DNA of 64,000 nt from an uncultured Eubacteriales bacterium (GTDB lineage Bacteria > Bacillota > Clostridia > Lachnospirales > Lachnospiraceae): contig CASDVE010000005.1 in the NCBI GenBank assembly GCA_949284175.1, positions 52,150 through 116,149 of the forward strand, given 5' to 3'. Below the pieces are notes generated by a model that was not told where the DNA came from, made no database searches, and was given only the letters and a program-made list of their open reading frames with translations. Below, piece after piece: positions 47,707 through 56,838 of this stretch (the stretch's first letter is position 1; each line of letters begins with the position of its first letter). The position numbers were made by a program, and so were the translations under genes.

Positions 47707-48765
47707 ATGAAATTTATACATATGGCAGATGTGCATCTTGGAATGATGCCAGAGGACAAAAAAGGATTTGGAAGCATAAGAAAAAAAGAAATTGAAGAAA
47801 CCTTTGATCGGGTGCTTTTTGAAGCAAGAAAAGAGCAAGTGGATGTGATTCTCATTGCAGGAGATTTATACCATCGCCCACCCCTTATGGAGGAATTAAA
47901 GGAATTAAACGCTCGGTTTGAACGGCTTGCACCCATAAAGGTTGTTTTCATAGCGGGAAACCATGACTGCATTTTTGAAAATTCTCCCTATGAACGCTTT
48001 CCTTTTGCAGACAATGTCATTTTTTTAAAAGAGAAAGAGATGCAGTCTGTCTATGTAGAAGAGTATGACACTACCTTTTGGGGATTTAGCTATCATACAA
48101 AGGAGATAGGAGAGCTTCTTTATGATGAGGTAAGACCACAAGGAGAAGGATATCATATTTTATTGGCACATGGTGGGGATGAAACTCATATCCCCATCAA
48201 TTATGAGAAATTAAAGTGGGCTGGATTTGATTATGTAGCACTTGGTCATATTCATAAGCCACAAGTTATAGTACAAGATTTTATGAATTATCCCGGTTCT
48301 TTAGAACCACTCGATCATACAGAAAAAGGAGCTCACGGATATTTTCTTGGTGAGATTACAGAAGAAGGACAACAAGTAAAGTTTGTCAAATTTGCAAAGA
48401 GGAGCTATGAGCAACTGAATGTGCAGATTGAGGAAAATGAAACCATTTATAGTATTTCTGGGCGTATTCAAGAAGAAATTGAGAGTCGAGGAAGAGAAAA
48501 TTTTTATGAGATTTATTTGATGGGGTATACCCCTCTTGCTGGAAAGATCCGATTGGACTCTTTAGAACAAGACTATTTTATTACAGAAATTATCGATAAG
48601 ACAAAGAGAAATTATGATATTGATAAGCTATATGAAGAAAATAGAGAAAATATTCTTGGGAAATTTATAGAGAGAATGAGGCAGTTAGACGATCCGGTGG
48701 CAAAAGAAGCTATGGAACTTGGAATTGAAGCTCTTCTTGAAACAAAGCTTGAACAGGGGAGATAG
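47707..48765 (+). CDS. Metallophosphoesterase nuclease, YhaO/SbcD-like
   Basis: A 352-residue calcineurin-fold nuclease. Motifs in order: MADVHLG (near 6), GDLYHRP (near 58), GNHDC (near 87) and GHIHKPQ (near 180), all with their metal ligands. A cap domain follows. It matches the YhaO branch of SbcD/Mre11 proteins and precedes a YhaN-like ATPase by 12 bases, so the two should form a DNA-end processing complex. The start is ATG 47707 after GGAGG. Confidence 0.9.
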   Translation: MKFIHMADVHLGMMPEDKKGFGSIRKKEIEETFDRVLFEARKEQVDVILIAGDLYHRPPLMEELKELNARFERLAPIKVVFIAGNHDCIFENSPYERFPFADNVIFLKEKEMQSVYVEEYDTTFWGFSYHTKEIGELLYDEVRPQGEGYHILLAHGGDETHIPINYEKLKWAGFDYVALGHIHKPQVIVQDFMNYPGSLEPLDHTEKGAHGYFLGEITEEGQQVKFVKFAKRSYEQLNVQIEENETIYSISGRIQEEIESRGRENFYEIYLMGYTPLAGKIRLDSLEQDYFITEIIDKTKRNYDIDKLYEENRENILGKFIERMRQLDDPVAKEAMELGIEALLETKLEQGR

Positions 48766-48777
48766 AAAGGAGCCATT

Positions 48778-50631
48778 ATGATTATTCGAAAAATAGGAAT
48801 TGATGGATTCGGAAAATTTCATAGAACGGCTTTCGAATTTCAACCTGGAATTAATTTGATCTATGGGGAAAATGAAGCTGGAAAAACCACTTGTGAACAG
48901 TTTTTAATTGGAATGCTTTATGATGTGGAAAAACTGCGAGGCAAAGGTGCTAAAAATGATGTATATAACCGTTATTATCCAGAATATGGCGGAAAGTATG
49001 GCGGTATGATGGAGTTTTCCATTGGCGGAGTGGATTATCGTGTGCAAAGGCAGTTTCGAAGAGAGCAAAAAGATGTTCATTTATATGAATTAAAGACAGG
49101 ACGAGAGATTCCGATAGAAAAGGAACTTTGTAATACTTGTTCTTTTATGCCAAAAGAGCAATTTATGGAAACCCTTTGTATGAATCCTGGACAAATTCGC
49201 ACAGGGAATTATTTAAGAGAAGAGTTAAATCGTTATAGCCATCGTATTTCAGCATCAGGGACTGCTCAGTTTGATGCAGGAGAGGCAATTCGTTCTTTGC
49301 TCACACAAAAGAGAAGAAATCAGAAAAGACAAGCAAAAGAACAGCTTCTTTCCTTAAAAACAGAACTTGGAGATTTTGACAACTTGGATGAAAAAAAGCA
49401 GATTTTAGTGGCGGAAGAACAACGTTTAGAGCTTCAAATTCAAAGATTAAAGGAACAGGAAAAAGAAGGGCAAGAACAGCTTTTTCATCGAGAAAAAGAA
49501 TTGGAAGAAGAAAGAAAGAAGAAAATCTTAGAAGAGTATGAACAAGAAAAACAGGCAGAATTGAAAAGAGAACAGGACAAAATAAAATTAGAGCAATGGC
49601 TAACAGACGATAAGATAGACCATAGGGATGAAAAAACAAAACAAGAAGAAGAGGATGTACTTGTAGAGGAGGAAGATATTTCAGAGGGAATTGGGCTTCC
49701 ACTTATCGCACTTGCTTGTCTTTTAGCGGGATTTGCAGGTCTTTGGCAACACTGGATGGTGCCTGCCATTATTATGATTGTGGTTGGCGTTATTTTATTA
49801 CTCTTTGGACTTTTTACAAGGAATCGTGAGAAAAACTTGTCAGATGTAGGAAGTATGGTACAATTAGAGGGTGAATCCAAACAACAACAAGATGGGATAA
49901 AACGAGAAACTCACAATCCATATCAAACGTTAAAACCGGAATTTTTAGAAATTGAAGAACGCATTAAAAAAGAGTTGGCGTCTTTTGATGGACAAGATGA
50001 ATCCAGTGAGAAAGTAAAAAAAGAAATGGAACTGATACGTGCAAAGATTGTAGATTGTGAAAGAGAATTATTTGATAATCAAATGAAACAAAAATACCTT
50101 TTAGAAAAAGAGAATAATAAAAAACATCTTAAAAATCGTTATCAGGAGTTACGAGAGGAAATTCAAAAAACAGAAGAAAGCAATCGGGCAACGGAGCTTG
50201 CGGTTTCTGTTTTACAAGAATTATCCGCATCCATTTATAGTGAGTTTGGAACTTCTTTTAATCAAGAGGTATCAGATATTATGGAAGCCATTACCGATCA
50301 CCGTTATGAACGGGTTTTGATCGATGAGCAAATGGGAATCCAAGTGGAACAAAACGGAAAGTTTTTAGGCATTGATCATGTGAGTCTTGGAACAACGGAA
50401 CAGATTTACTTTGCCATTCGCATGGCAGCGGGTAAATTGTTTGAGAAGGGAGAACCTCTTCCAATTTTAATTGATGATGTTTTTGGAAGTTTTGATGAAC
50501 AAAGACTTGGAAGAACGCTTAGTTTTCTCTCTGAATGTGGTCATCCACAAGTGTTTTTATTTACTTGTAATAGTCGCATTCGAGATATACTTATAAATCA
50601 GCGAACAGACTTTTCCTATTTGGAATTGTAA
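48778..50631 (+). CDS. SMC/Rad50-like ATPase with membrane hairpin, YhaN-like
   Basis: A 617-residue AAA/SMC-type ATPase. Walker A GENEAGKTT is at 30-38, the signature-like SLGTTEQIYFAIRMAAG near 540, and Walker B LPILIDDVFGSFDEQR near 562. Between the two halves lie coiled coils (about 180-280 and 395-475) and, unlike Rad50, two membrane helices (about 304-322 and 327-344). YhaN proteins carry such a hairpin, but B. subtilis YhaN is much longer (about 960 residues), so this is a compact form. It works with the preceding nuclease. Confidence 0.87.
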   Translation: MIIRKIGIDGFGKFHRTAFEFQPGINLIYGENEAGKTTCEQFLIGMLYDVEKLRGKGAKNDVYNRYYPEYGGKYGGMMEFSIGGVDYRVQRQFRREQKDVHLYELKTGREIPIEKELCNTCSFMPKEQFMETLCMNPGQIRTGNYLREELNRYSHRISASGTAQFDAGEAIRSLLTQKRRNQKRQAKEQLLSLKTELGDFDNLDEKKQILVAEEQRLELQIQRLKEQEKEGQEQLFHREKELEEERKKKILEEYEQEKQAELKREQDKIKLEQWLTDDKIDHRDEKTKQEEEDVLVEEEDISEGIGLPLIALACLLAGFAGLWQHWMVPAIIMIVVGVILLLFGLFTRNREKNLSDVGSMVQLEGESKQQQDGIKRETHNPYQTLKPEFLEIEERIKKELASFDGQDESSEKVKKEMELIRAKIVDCERELFDNQMKQKYLLEKENNKKHLKNRYQELREEIQKTEESNRATELAVSVLQELSASIYSEFGTSFNQEVSDIMEAITDHRYERVLIDEQMGIQVEQNGKFLGIDHVSLGTTEQIYFAIRMAAGKLFEKGEPLPILIDDVFGSFDEQRLGRTLSFLSECGHPQVFLFTCNSRIRDILINQRTDFSYLEL

Positions 50632-50651
50632 AAAGACAATGAGGTGAAAGA

Positions 50652-53162
50652 ATGGCAGATAACACAAACAGACCTAGATCTGGCACTAGAGGAAGAAGCA
50701 GTGCTACGAGAACTGGAACAGGAAATAATACAACAAGGTCAAGGCAAAGTCAAGGAAGCTCCTATAAAAGTCCTAACAGTTCAAGAAACAGTACAAACAC
50801 TGGAACAAGACAAAGACCAAATAGCAGTGGAGCCAGTGGAAAAGGCAAAAATACCAAGAACAAAAAGAAAGAAAAGAAGAAAAAGAGTTTATTTTGGAGA
50901 GTCATAAAGATTCAGTTGTTAATTCTTTTAATCGCTTTTTTAGCGGTGCTTGGTCTTTTCTATATGAAATATGGAAGAGGAATTTTTGCCATGGCAAAAG
51001 AGGCAAAACAGCTTGTAGAAGCGTCTACACCAGAAACATTTAAGGCTTCAGAAACCAGCCTTGTTTACGATGCCGATGGCAAGTTGCTAAAGAAGATTAA
51101 GGGGGAAAAAGAGGTATACTATCTTGATTATGATAAAATACCACAGTATGCCATTGATGCGATGATCTCCATTGAAGATAAAAAATTCTATGAACATCAT
51201 GGGATTGATGTAAAGGCAAATATTCGTGCCGTCTTTGGAGTTCTCTTTAATAAGTCTTATGGTGGAGGAAGTACGATTACACAACAGCTCAGTCGAAACG
51301 TATTTCTTACAACAAGTTTCTCTTACGAGAGAAAATTTAAGGAGATATTTATTGCCCTTGATATGGAGAAAAAATATAGCAAAGATCAGATTATGGAATT
51401 TTACTTGAATAACATTTACTTTGCAAATGGATATTATGGAATTCAAGCGGCAAGTAAGGGATACTTTAATAAAGATGTCAATAAATTATCCCTATCTCAA
51501 ATTGCAACACTTTGTGCAATTCCAAACAGTCCAAATATGTACAATCCAAGAGAAAATTTGAATAAGACGTTAGAACGTCGCGATCGTATCTTGAAAAATA
51601 TGTATGAGGATGGAAAGATCAGTCAAAGTGAATATCAAGAGGCAATTGCAGAGAAAATTAAAATTAAAAATAAAAAGACAACGATCCATAATTATGTGGA
51701 AACCTTTGTATATGATAGTGCAACAAAAGCTCTGATGAAACAAGATGGATTTAAATTCCAGTATGACTTTAAGAATGATGCAGAGAAGAAAGCCTATACG
51801 GAAAATTATAACGAAATTTATGATCAGTATCAAAAGAAGTTACAAACAGCAGGATATCGTATCTATACATCCATCGATATGGAGAAACAAGAAATTCTTC
51901 AGGAGGCTGTTAATGAGGGACTCTCCATGTTTACTTCAACCAATGAAAATGGCGTTTATGAAATGCAAGGTGGTGCAGTAAGTATTGATAATGAAACAGG
52001 ACGAGTTGTAGCAATTGTTGGAGGACGAAAGCAAGATGATATTAGCGGTTATACGTTAAATCGTGGATTCCAAGCATATCGTCAGCCAGGAAGTACGATA
52101 AAGCCTCTTGTTGTGTATACACCAGCCTTTGAAAAACTTGGCTATAACCCAGAATCCATTGTGGATGATAGTCCAATTAAGGATGGACCAAAGAATACTG
52201 GTGATGTATATTCAGGAAAGATTCCACTTCGTGAAGCGGTAGAGCGTTCAAGAAATGTGGTGGCATGGAGAATTTATGAAGAGTTAACACCAGAAGTCGG
52301 TATGAACTATTTAAAAGAAATGAAATTCTCAAAACTTGCAGAAGAAGATTTCCACAACCTGTCTACTGCCCTTGGTGGTTTTAACACTGGTGTCAGTGTA
52401 GTTGAGATGGCATCCGGTTTTGCAACCATTGAAAATGATGGTGTTTATCGTGATCCAACTTGTATTGTAAAGATTTTAGATTCTGAAGGAAATACCATTG
52501 TCAGTGATAAAATAGAAACAAAACTTATTTATTCTGGAAATGCAGCTCGTATGATGACAGATGTATTAAAAGGTGTTTTTGTAGGACATGGAACAGCAGC
52601 ATCTGTTGGTGGAATTAGCAATATGGATAGTGCTGGAAAAACAGGGACAACCAATGATAACAAAGATGGATGGTTCTGTGGATATACACCATATTATACA
52701 ACAGCTGTATGGGTAGGATATGATCAACCACGTGCTATTGATGGACTTTGGGGTTCTTCTTATCCAGCAAGAATTTGGAAACAATATATGTCAAAAATTC
52801 ATGAAGGATTAGAGAGAAGAACATTTGAACCATATGTATCCAATGGTGTAAAAGATATGGTAGAGCCTGAAAAAACAGAAGGTACAACAGAAGGTACAAC
52901 CGAAGTGAGTACGGAAGTCACAACGGAAGCAGGTACCGAAGTTACAACCGAAGTTACAACGGAAGAAGTGGTAACAGAAGAGCCTACAACAGAAGAAGTG
53001 ATAACAGAAGAGCCTACAACGCAGGATACAGAAGCTCCAACAACAGAACAGGTAACAGAGCAAGAACCGATTCCAGATCCAGTTCCTACACCGGATCCAG
53101 ATGAAGGAAATGATGGTAGTGATGGCGGTGATAGTGCCCCAGTGGATGCACCCGCAGAATAA
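50652..53162 (+). CDS. pbpA: Class A penicillin-binding protein (PBP1a type)
   Basis: Bifunctional peptidoglycan synthase, 836 residues. A Ser/Asn/Arg-rich, basic cytoplasmic tail (1-80) precedes one membrane helix (about 84-105). The GT51 domain has Glu175 in ISIEDKKFYEHHG and GGGSTITQQLSRN; the transpeptidase has Ser481 in STIK, SRN at 533-535 and KTG at 663-665. Residues after 735 are a low-complexity tail of Thr/Glu repeats followed by a Pro/Asp/Gly end, likely outside the cell. GAGGTGA precedes the ATG, which lies 20 bases after the YhaN-like gene. Confidence 0.95.
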   Translation: MADNTNRPRSGTRGRSSATRTGTGNNTTRSRQSQGSSYKSPNSSRNSTNTGTRQRPNSSGASGKGKNTKNKKKEKKKKSLFWRVIKIQLLILLIAFLAVLGLFYMKYGRGIFAMAKEAKQLVEASTPETFKASETSLVYDADGKLLKKIKGEKEVYYLDYDKIPQYAIDAMISIEDKKFYEHHGIDVKANIRAVFGVLFNKSYGGGSTITQQLSRNVFLTTSFSYERKFKEIFIALDMEKKYSKDQIMEFYLNNIYFANGYYGIQAASKGYFNKDVNKLSLSQIATLCAIPNSPNMYNPRENLNKTLERRDRILKNMYEDGKISQSEYQEAIAEKIKIKNKKTTIHNYVETFVYDSATKALMKQDGFKFQYDFKNDAEKKAYTENYNEIYDQYQKKLQTAGYRIYTSIDMEKQEILQEAVNEGLSMFTSTNENGVYEMQGGAVSIDNETGRVVAIVGGRKQDDISGYTLNRGFQAYRQPGSTIKPLVVYTPAFEKLGYNPESIVDDSPIKDGPKNTGDVYSGKIPLREAVERSRNVVAWRIYEELTPEVGMNYLKEMKFSKLAEEDFHNLSTALGGFNTGVSVVEMASGFATIENDGVYRDPTCIVKILDSEGNTIVSDKIETKLIYSGNAARMMTDVLKGVFVGHGTAASVGGISNMDSAGKTGTTNDNKDGWFCGYTPYYTTAVWVGYDQPRAIDGLWGSSYPARIWKQYMSKIHEGLERRTFEPYVSNGVKDMVEPEKTEGTTEGTTEVSTEVTTEAGTEVTTEVTTEEVVTEEPTTEEVITEEPTTQDTEAPTTEQVTEQEPIPDPVPTPDPDEGNDGSDGGDSAPVDAPAE
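52870..53060 (+). repeat. Thr/Glu repeat tract in the PBP tail
   Basis: Short degenerate units built on ACAACAGAA or ACGGAAGT encode TTE, TEV and EEPTTEE repeats; GTAACAGAAGAGCCTACAAC and GATAACAGAAGAGCCTACAAC-like copies at about 52971 and 53001 are nearly identical. Such tracts can change length by slippage without breaking the frame when units are multiples of three. Confidence 0.75.
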
Positions 53163-53169
53163 GGATATA

Positions 53170-53214
53170 AAAAAGAACCAACCTCTTTATAAACGAGAGG
53201 TTGGTTCTTTTTAT
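53170..53214. terminator. Bidirectional terminator between PBP and prs
   Basis: AAAAAGAACCAACCTCT pairs with AGAGGTTGGTTCTTTTT around the loop TTATAAACG; it works on both strands. Confidence 0.9.
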
Positions 53215-53220
53215 ATATGA

Positions 53221-54411
53221 TTATTTTTCAACAATTGTCTTTGTTAAGCGATATTCTTCAAGACGTTTGCTAATACGTTCTGTTGGATCGAGTAAATCAG
53301 AAATAGAACCATCATGATTTAATGTGTCAATGAGATGAGCGATATATTTGCTCATACCTGCACTCACATACCAATCGCGATTTAAAAGTTCTGGTGCCTG
53401 ATAAGTTAAATCTGTTGTAATAACTTTTGTAATGATACCATCTTCATAACATTTGTCAAAGTTTTTAAGACCGTTTGTGAATAAGCCAAAAGTAGAGAGG
53501 CAGAAAACACGTTTTGCTTTTCTTCTCTTTAATTCTTTTGCTACATCGATCATACTTTCACCAGAAGAGATCATATCATCAATGATCAATACATCTTTTC
53601 CTTCTACGGAGTCACCTAAGAACTCATGAGCAACAATTGGATTACGTCCATCAATAATTGTTGTATAGTCACGACGTTTATAGAACATTCCAACGTCTAC
53701 ACCAAGCACGCTTGCAAGGTAGATGGCTCTTTGCATTGCACCTTCATCAGGGCTGATTACCATCATGTGTTCGTTATCAATTTCTAAGTCGTTTGTAGAA
53801 CGAAGAAGAGCTTTTACGAACTGGTAAGTAGGTCTTACATTTTCAAAACCATGTTGAGGGATTGCGTTTTGAACACGAGGATCGTGAGCATCAAATGTGA
53901 TGATATTGTCAACGCCACAGTTTACTAATTCCTGTAACATCATAGCACAGTCTAAAGATTCTCTACTGCTTCTCTTATGTTGACGTCCTTCATATAAGAA
54001 AGGCATGATCACTGTAATCTGATGAGGTTTATTTCCGCAAGCACCGATAATTCTCTTTACATCAGCAAAGTGATCATCTGGTGACATTTTGCATTTATAA
54101 CCGCTTAAACTATATTCAATGCTATGATTCAATACATCAACTAAAATATAAAGATCAGAACCACGAACAGATTCTTTTAACATAGCCTTTGCCTCTCCAG
54201 AACCGAATCTTGGGCAAACAGCGTTTACTAAATAGCTATCTTTTACATATTCACGGAATGCTACGTTTCCTTCGTGATTGTTTTCACGTTCTTTACGCCA
54301 TTTTGTAAGATATGCATCTACTTTTTTCCCCATATCTCGGCAACCTTCCATAGCAACTACGCCGAGTCTTCCTACTGGTATGGTTTCAAATGTAATATCG
54401 TCTGGCATCAT
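53221..54411 (-). CDS. prs: Ribose-phosphate pyrophosphokinase, long divergent form
   Basis: Makes PRPP from ribose-5-phosphate and ATP. At 396 residues it is about 80 longer than the classical enzyme. Family marks are present: CPRFGSGEAKAMLKESVRGSDL (read in pieces, near 68-90), the HDPRVQ segment near 177 that carries the metal-binding His, and the flexible loop FYKRRDYT. In the PRPP loop it has VLIIDDMISSGESM rather than DDMIDTGGT, keeping the two acidic residues but changing the rest. The extra length is an N-terminal extension and a C-terminal tail. It has its own promoter and is the only gene in its unit. Confidence 0.88.
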   Translation of the reverse strand: MMPDDITFETIPVGRLGVVAMEGCRDMGKKVDAYLTKWRKERENNHEGNVAFREYVKDSYLVNAVCPRFGSGEAKAMLKESVRGSDLYILVDVLNHSIEYSLSGYKCKMSPDDHFADVKRIIGACGNKPHQITVIMPFLYEGRQHKRSSRESLDCAMMLQELVNCGVDNIITFDAHDPRVQNAIPQHGFENVRPTYQFVKALLRSTNDLEIDNEHMMVISPDEGAMQRAIYLASVLGVDVGMFYKRRDYTTIIDGRNPIVAHEFLGDSVEGKDVLIIDDMISSGESMIDVAKELKRRKAKRVFCLSTFGLFTNGLKNFDKCYEDGIITKVITTDLTYQAPELLNRDWYVSAGMSKYIAHLIDTLNHDGSISDLLDPTERISKRLEEYRLTKTIVEK

Positions 54412-54459
54412 TTTAAATTTTTCCTCCGTATCTGTGTCAGTTTTTATCGTTTCAATTCT

Positions 54460-54488
54460 TTTATAACATTACTTCTTGTTTGGGTCAA
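54460..54488 (-). promoter_or_regulatory. Sigma-A promoter of prs
   Basis: Minus strand: TTGACC (54488-54483), 17-base spacer, TATAAA (54465-54460), about 50 bases before the start codon. Confidence 0.75.
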
Positions 54489-54561
54489 GTCCATATGGTT
54501 AGGAAATAACAGGTTTTTACCACTTTTGGTAGTACTGAACAAAGATTTTCTCATTTGATCA

Positions 54562-55563
54562 TTAAGAATGGAAGGCTTTTAGTAATCGAATATCTTCTCC
54601 ATAAATGTTACAAATGTGATAATGTTCTACAAGGCGAGAAACCACACGTTCTGTATAAGAAGATGTCAAGTCTGCTAACGATAAGTTGGTGGAGATGATG
54701 GTTGATTTTTTCTTTAATAAACGTTCATTGATACAGAGGAAGAGTTGGGAAGAAATGAAGGAGTTGTTCATTTCTGTGCCTAAATCATCAATAATAAGAA
54801 GATCGCAGTCAAATAAGTAGCTAAATTCGATATCCAAATGAGGGGCATCTTCTTCCTCTGTTTTTTTCCGAAACCGATGTTTTTCTAAAATATCAAAGAG
54901 TTGAAACGAGGTTAAATAAATGACAGAACATTGTTTATCAAGGAGAGCCTTGGCAATGCAGTTGGATAAGAACGTCTTGCCAACACCTGCGTTTCCTTGA
55001 AACAGGAAGTTATCATGAACTTGTGGAAAGTCTTTTGTAAATTGATAACAATAGTCCTTAATTGCTTTTATATTATCCCGTGGAGAAGGGCGATTGTTTT
55101 TATATGGTTGATCGGAGTAATAGTCAAGACAAAAGGTGTCAAAGTTTTCTGCCTCAAGGCGATTGGTGATCCCTGATTGAGAATATAAAAAGCGGATGAT
55201 TGCTTGCTTTAAACAATGACATTTTTCTGTTCCCACATATCCGGTGTCCTTACAAGTTGGGCAGTCATAGATAGGTTCTAAATAATCTTTCGGATAGCCG
55301 TGTTCTATAAGGAGTTCAATTTTCTTCATGGAAAGTTCCATGTTAGAGCGTTTTAACTCTTGTAAAATAGAGGGATCCGCACCTTTTAAAAGAGCCTTTC
55401 CTTTTTCAATGGAGGTGTGAGCGATCTGTTCATCCAGCTGTTTAAATTCTGGAATATTAGAACAGATCTCCTCATAGCGATTTTCCAGTATGACTTGATT
55501 GTTACGGCGTCTTTCTTCGTAGTCTTTCATCAAGAGATTGTATTGTGTTTTAGAAAGTGCCAT
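54562..55563 (-). CDS. dnaI: DnaI/DnaC-type helicase loader
   Basis: AAA+ ATPase that loads the DnaB helicase at origins and restarted forks. The 333-residue protein has an N-terminal helical part, a zinc cluster with Cys101, Cys104, Cys115 and Cys117 (CPTC and CHC), Walker A GNAGVGKT (190-197), Walker B LLIIDDLG (near 255) and a sensor region with TIISTNLSLADL. The start is ATG 55563 after AAGGAGG, one base beyond the dnaD stop, so the two are translated together. Confidence 0.93.
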   Translation of the reverse strand: MALSKTQYNLLMKDYEERRRNNQVILENRYEEICSNIPEFKQLDEQIAHTSIEKGKALLKGADPSILQELKRSNMELSMKKIELLIEHGYPKDYLEPIYDCPTCKDTGYVGTEKCHCLKQAIIRFLYSQSGITNRLEAENFDTFCLDYYSDQPYKNNRPSPRDNIKAIKDYCYQFTKDFPQVHDNFLFQGNAGVGKTFLSNCIAKALLDKQCSVIYLTSFQLFDILEKHRFRKKTEEEDAPHLDIEFSYLFDCDLLIIDDLGTEMNNSFISSQLFLCINERLLKKKSTIISTNLSLADLTSSYTERVVSRLVEHYHICNIYGEDIRLLKAFHS

Positions 55564-55564
55564 C

Positions 55565-56737
55565 TTATTGTCCTCCTTCTTTTTGATCGGTGGCAATACC
55601 ATTTGCCTTATTGATGAAACGTTGCTCTAAGGCTTGGTAATCATAGGTTCTTTGTTCAAAATTGTGGAATTTATTGTTCGTTGCTACCGCTTTTGTGGAT
55701 TTTTGTATGACAGGAGATTTTTTTGTTGCTTTATGAGCCGTATCCAGTTTTGTAATTTCTTCCATAGTCTTTGCACCAGATTCAAACCAGTCTTTTAGGA
55801 TTTTATTGGCATAGCCAAAACTTGGTTGATAAATGGTCTTTATGGTTCGATCGCACGCCTCTAATATAATAGACAGTGGAAAATGATAGGTGTTGATCCA
55901 AGTATCAATGTAATTGAGTTCTGCACTGCCTAGATTTCTTCCTGCAACGCCAAAGGCTTTCATAATGGAATTATAGGTTTTGCTATAATGTTTTGTAGAA
56001 TTTTTGGCTTGTTCTACTGTTTTAATGCCGGATTCATACCATCCAATGGCAACTTTTTCAGCGTAACGAAGACTTTTTTTATCAATAGAAGTACAGTACT
56101 CAATGAGATATTCCAATAACTCATCGGAGAACTGTAAGGAATCATAAATATAAAAAATGGTGTTAATATCTGTCTGGGTTAAATGCTTTCCAAAATAGCG
56201 TTCGGTGACAAAGAGAATCTGTTCTATAAATTTGGAATTTGGGTGCTTGGATAACTCAAATGGTGTAATAGATGTTTTCTCAGGTAATGTAGGAAGGCAA
56301 GAGGAGCTATCCTTTGTAGCATTCATTGTCTGTGAAGAAGATTGAATTACTTCAGCAATTGGTCTACAAAGAGGAGGTTGTTTTTCTAAAGAATCCAGTG
56401 GAACTTCTCCTTTTATTTCTTTTTCATCTAAGAGGGAAGTTTGAGGGACTGGAAGAAGTTGCATACTTAAAATCTGTTGTTGTTGATCCATAGTGATATG
56501 GAGTAGCCCCATTTTTTCCCAATAAGAAAGAGCGGAGCGGATGGTACTTTCTTTTGTATTTAATCGATTAGCTAAAATAGAAATAGTAATACTTTGTCCT
56601 GCTCCTGCATATCGTAGCAAAAGAAGATATACTTTTACAGCGTCACCAGAAGCCTTTGGCAAATAAGTATCGAGAAATAAATTTGAAATAACAGTCATAG
56701 AACTGCAAGTATGATTCGTTAAAATAATATCACTCAA
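55565..56737 (-). CDS. dnaD: DnaD-type replication initiation protein
   Basis: A primosome protein of 390 residues. It has an N-terminal winged helix (about 10-95: FLDTYLPKASGDAVKVYLLLLR and LNTKESTIRSALSYWEKMGLL), a linker, and two tandem DnaD/DnaB C-terminal (DDBH2) domains, each with the ssDNA-binding YxxxIxxxW-like motif (YAEKVAIGWYESG and YANKILKDWFESG). Two such domains in one protein are a departure from single-domain DnaD. The TTG at 56737 was chosen because AAAGGATG precedes it; the two upstream ATGs lie in or just after the -10 box of the promoter. Confidence 0.87.
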   Translation of the reverse strand: MSDIILTNHTCSSMTVISNLFLDTYLPKASGDAVKVYLLLLRYAGAGQSITISILANRLNTKESTIRSALSYWEKMGLLHITMDQQQQILSMQLLPVPQTSLLDEKEIKGEVPLDSLEKQPPLCRPIAEVIQSSSQTMNATKDSSSCLPTLPEKTSITPFELSKHPNSKFIEQILFVTERYFGKHLTQTDINTIFYIYDSLQFSDELLEYLIEYCTSIDKKSLRYAEKVAIGWYESGIKTVEQAKNSTKHYSKTYNSIMKAFGVAGRNLGSAELNYIDTWINTYHFPLSIILEACDRTIKTIYQPSFGYANKILKDWFESGAKTMEEITKLDTAHKATKKSPVIQKSTKAVATNNKFHNFEQRTYDYQALEQRFINKANGIATDQKEGGQ

Positions 56738-56768
56738 AGTAAAACATCCTTTCATTGTGCTTTTGCCC

Positions 56769-56777
56769 ATTATACCA
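56769..56777 (-). promoter_or_regulatory. Extended -10 promoter of dnaD-dnaI
   Basis: Minus strand: TGGTATAAT (56777-56769); TTCCAT 17 bases upstream is a weak -35. The -10 box overlaps the farthest upstream ATG of the dnaD frame, so that ATG cannot be the start of this transcript. Confidence 0.65.
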
Positions 56778-56838
56778 TGAAGATGTGGTGAATGGAAACT
56801 GTTAGTTCCCGTATGCGAATAACATAGAGGAAAAATAT

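Noticed and set aside
49301..49880. Two minus-strand frames of about 130 codons
   Set aside because: Antisense to the coiled-coil part of the YhaN-like gene; their Ser/Leu/Phe-rich products reflect Glu/Lys codons on the other strand.
50644..50907. 87-codon frame starting with GTG before the PBP
   Set aside because: It is the other reading of the PBP's Ser/Arg-rich tail; the PBP ATG has the proper ribosome site and the frame ends inside the PBP.
52809..53063. 84-codon Cys/Phe-rich minus-strand frame
   Set aside because: Antisense to the Thr/Glu repeat tract of the PBP; its cysteines come from ACA/GAA repeats read backwards.
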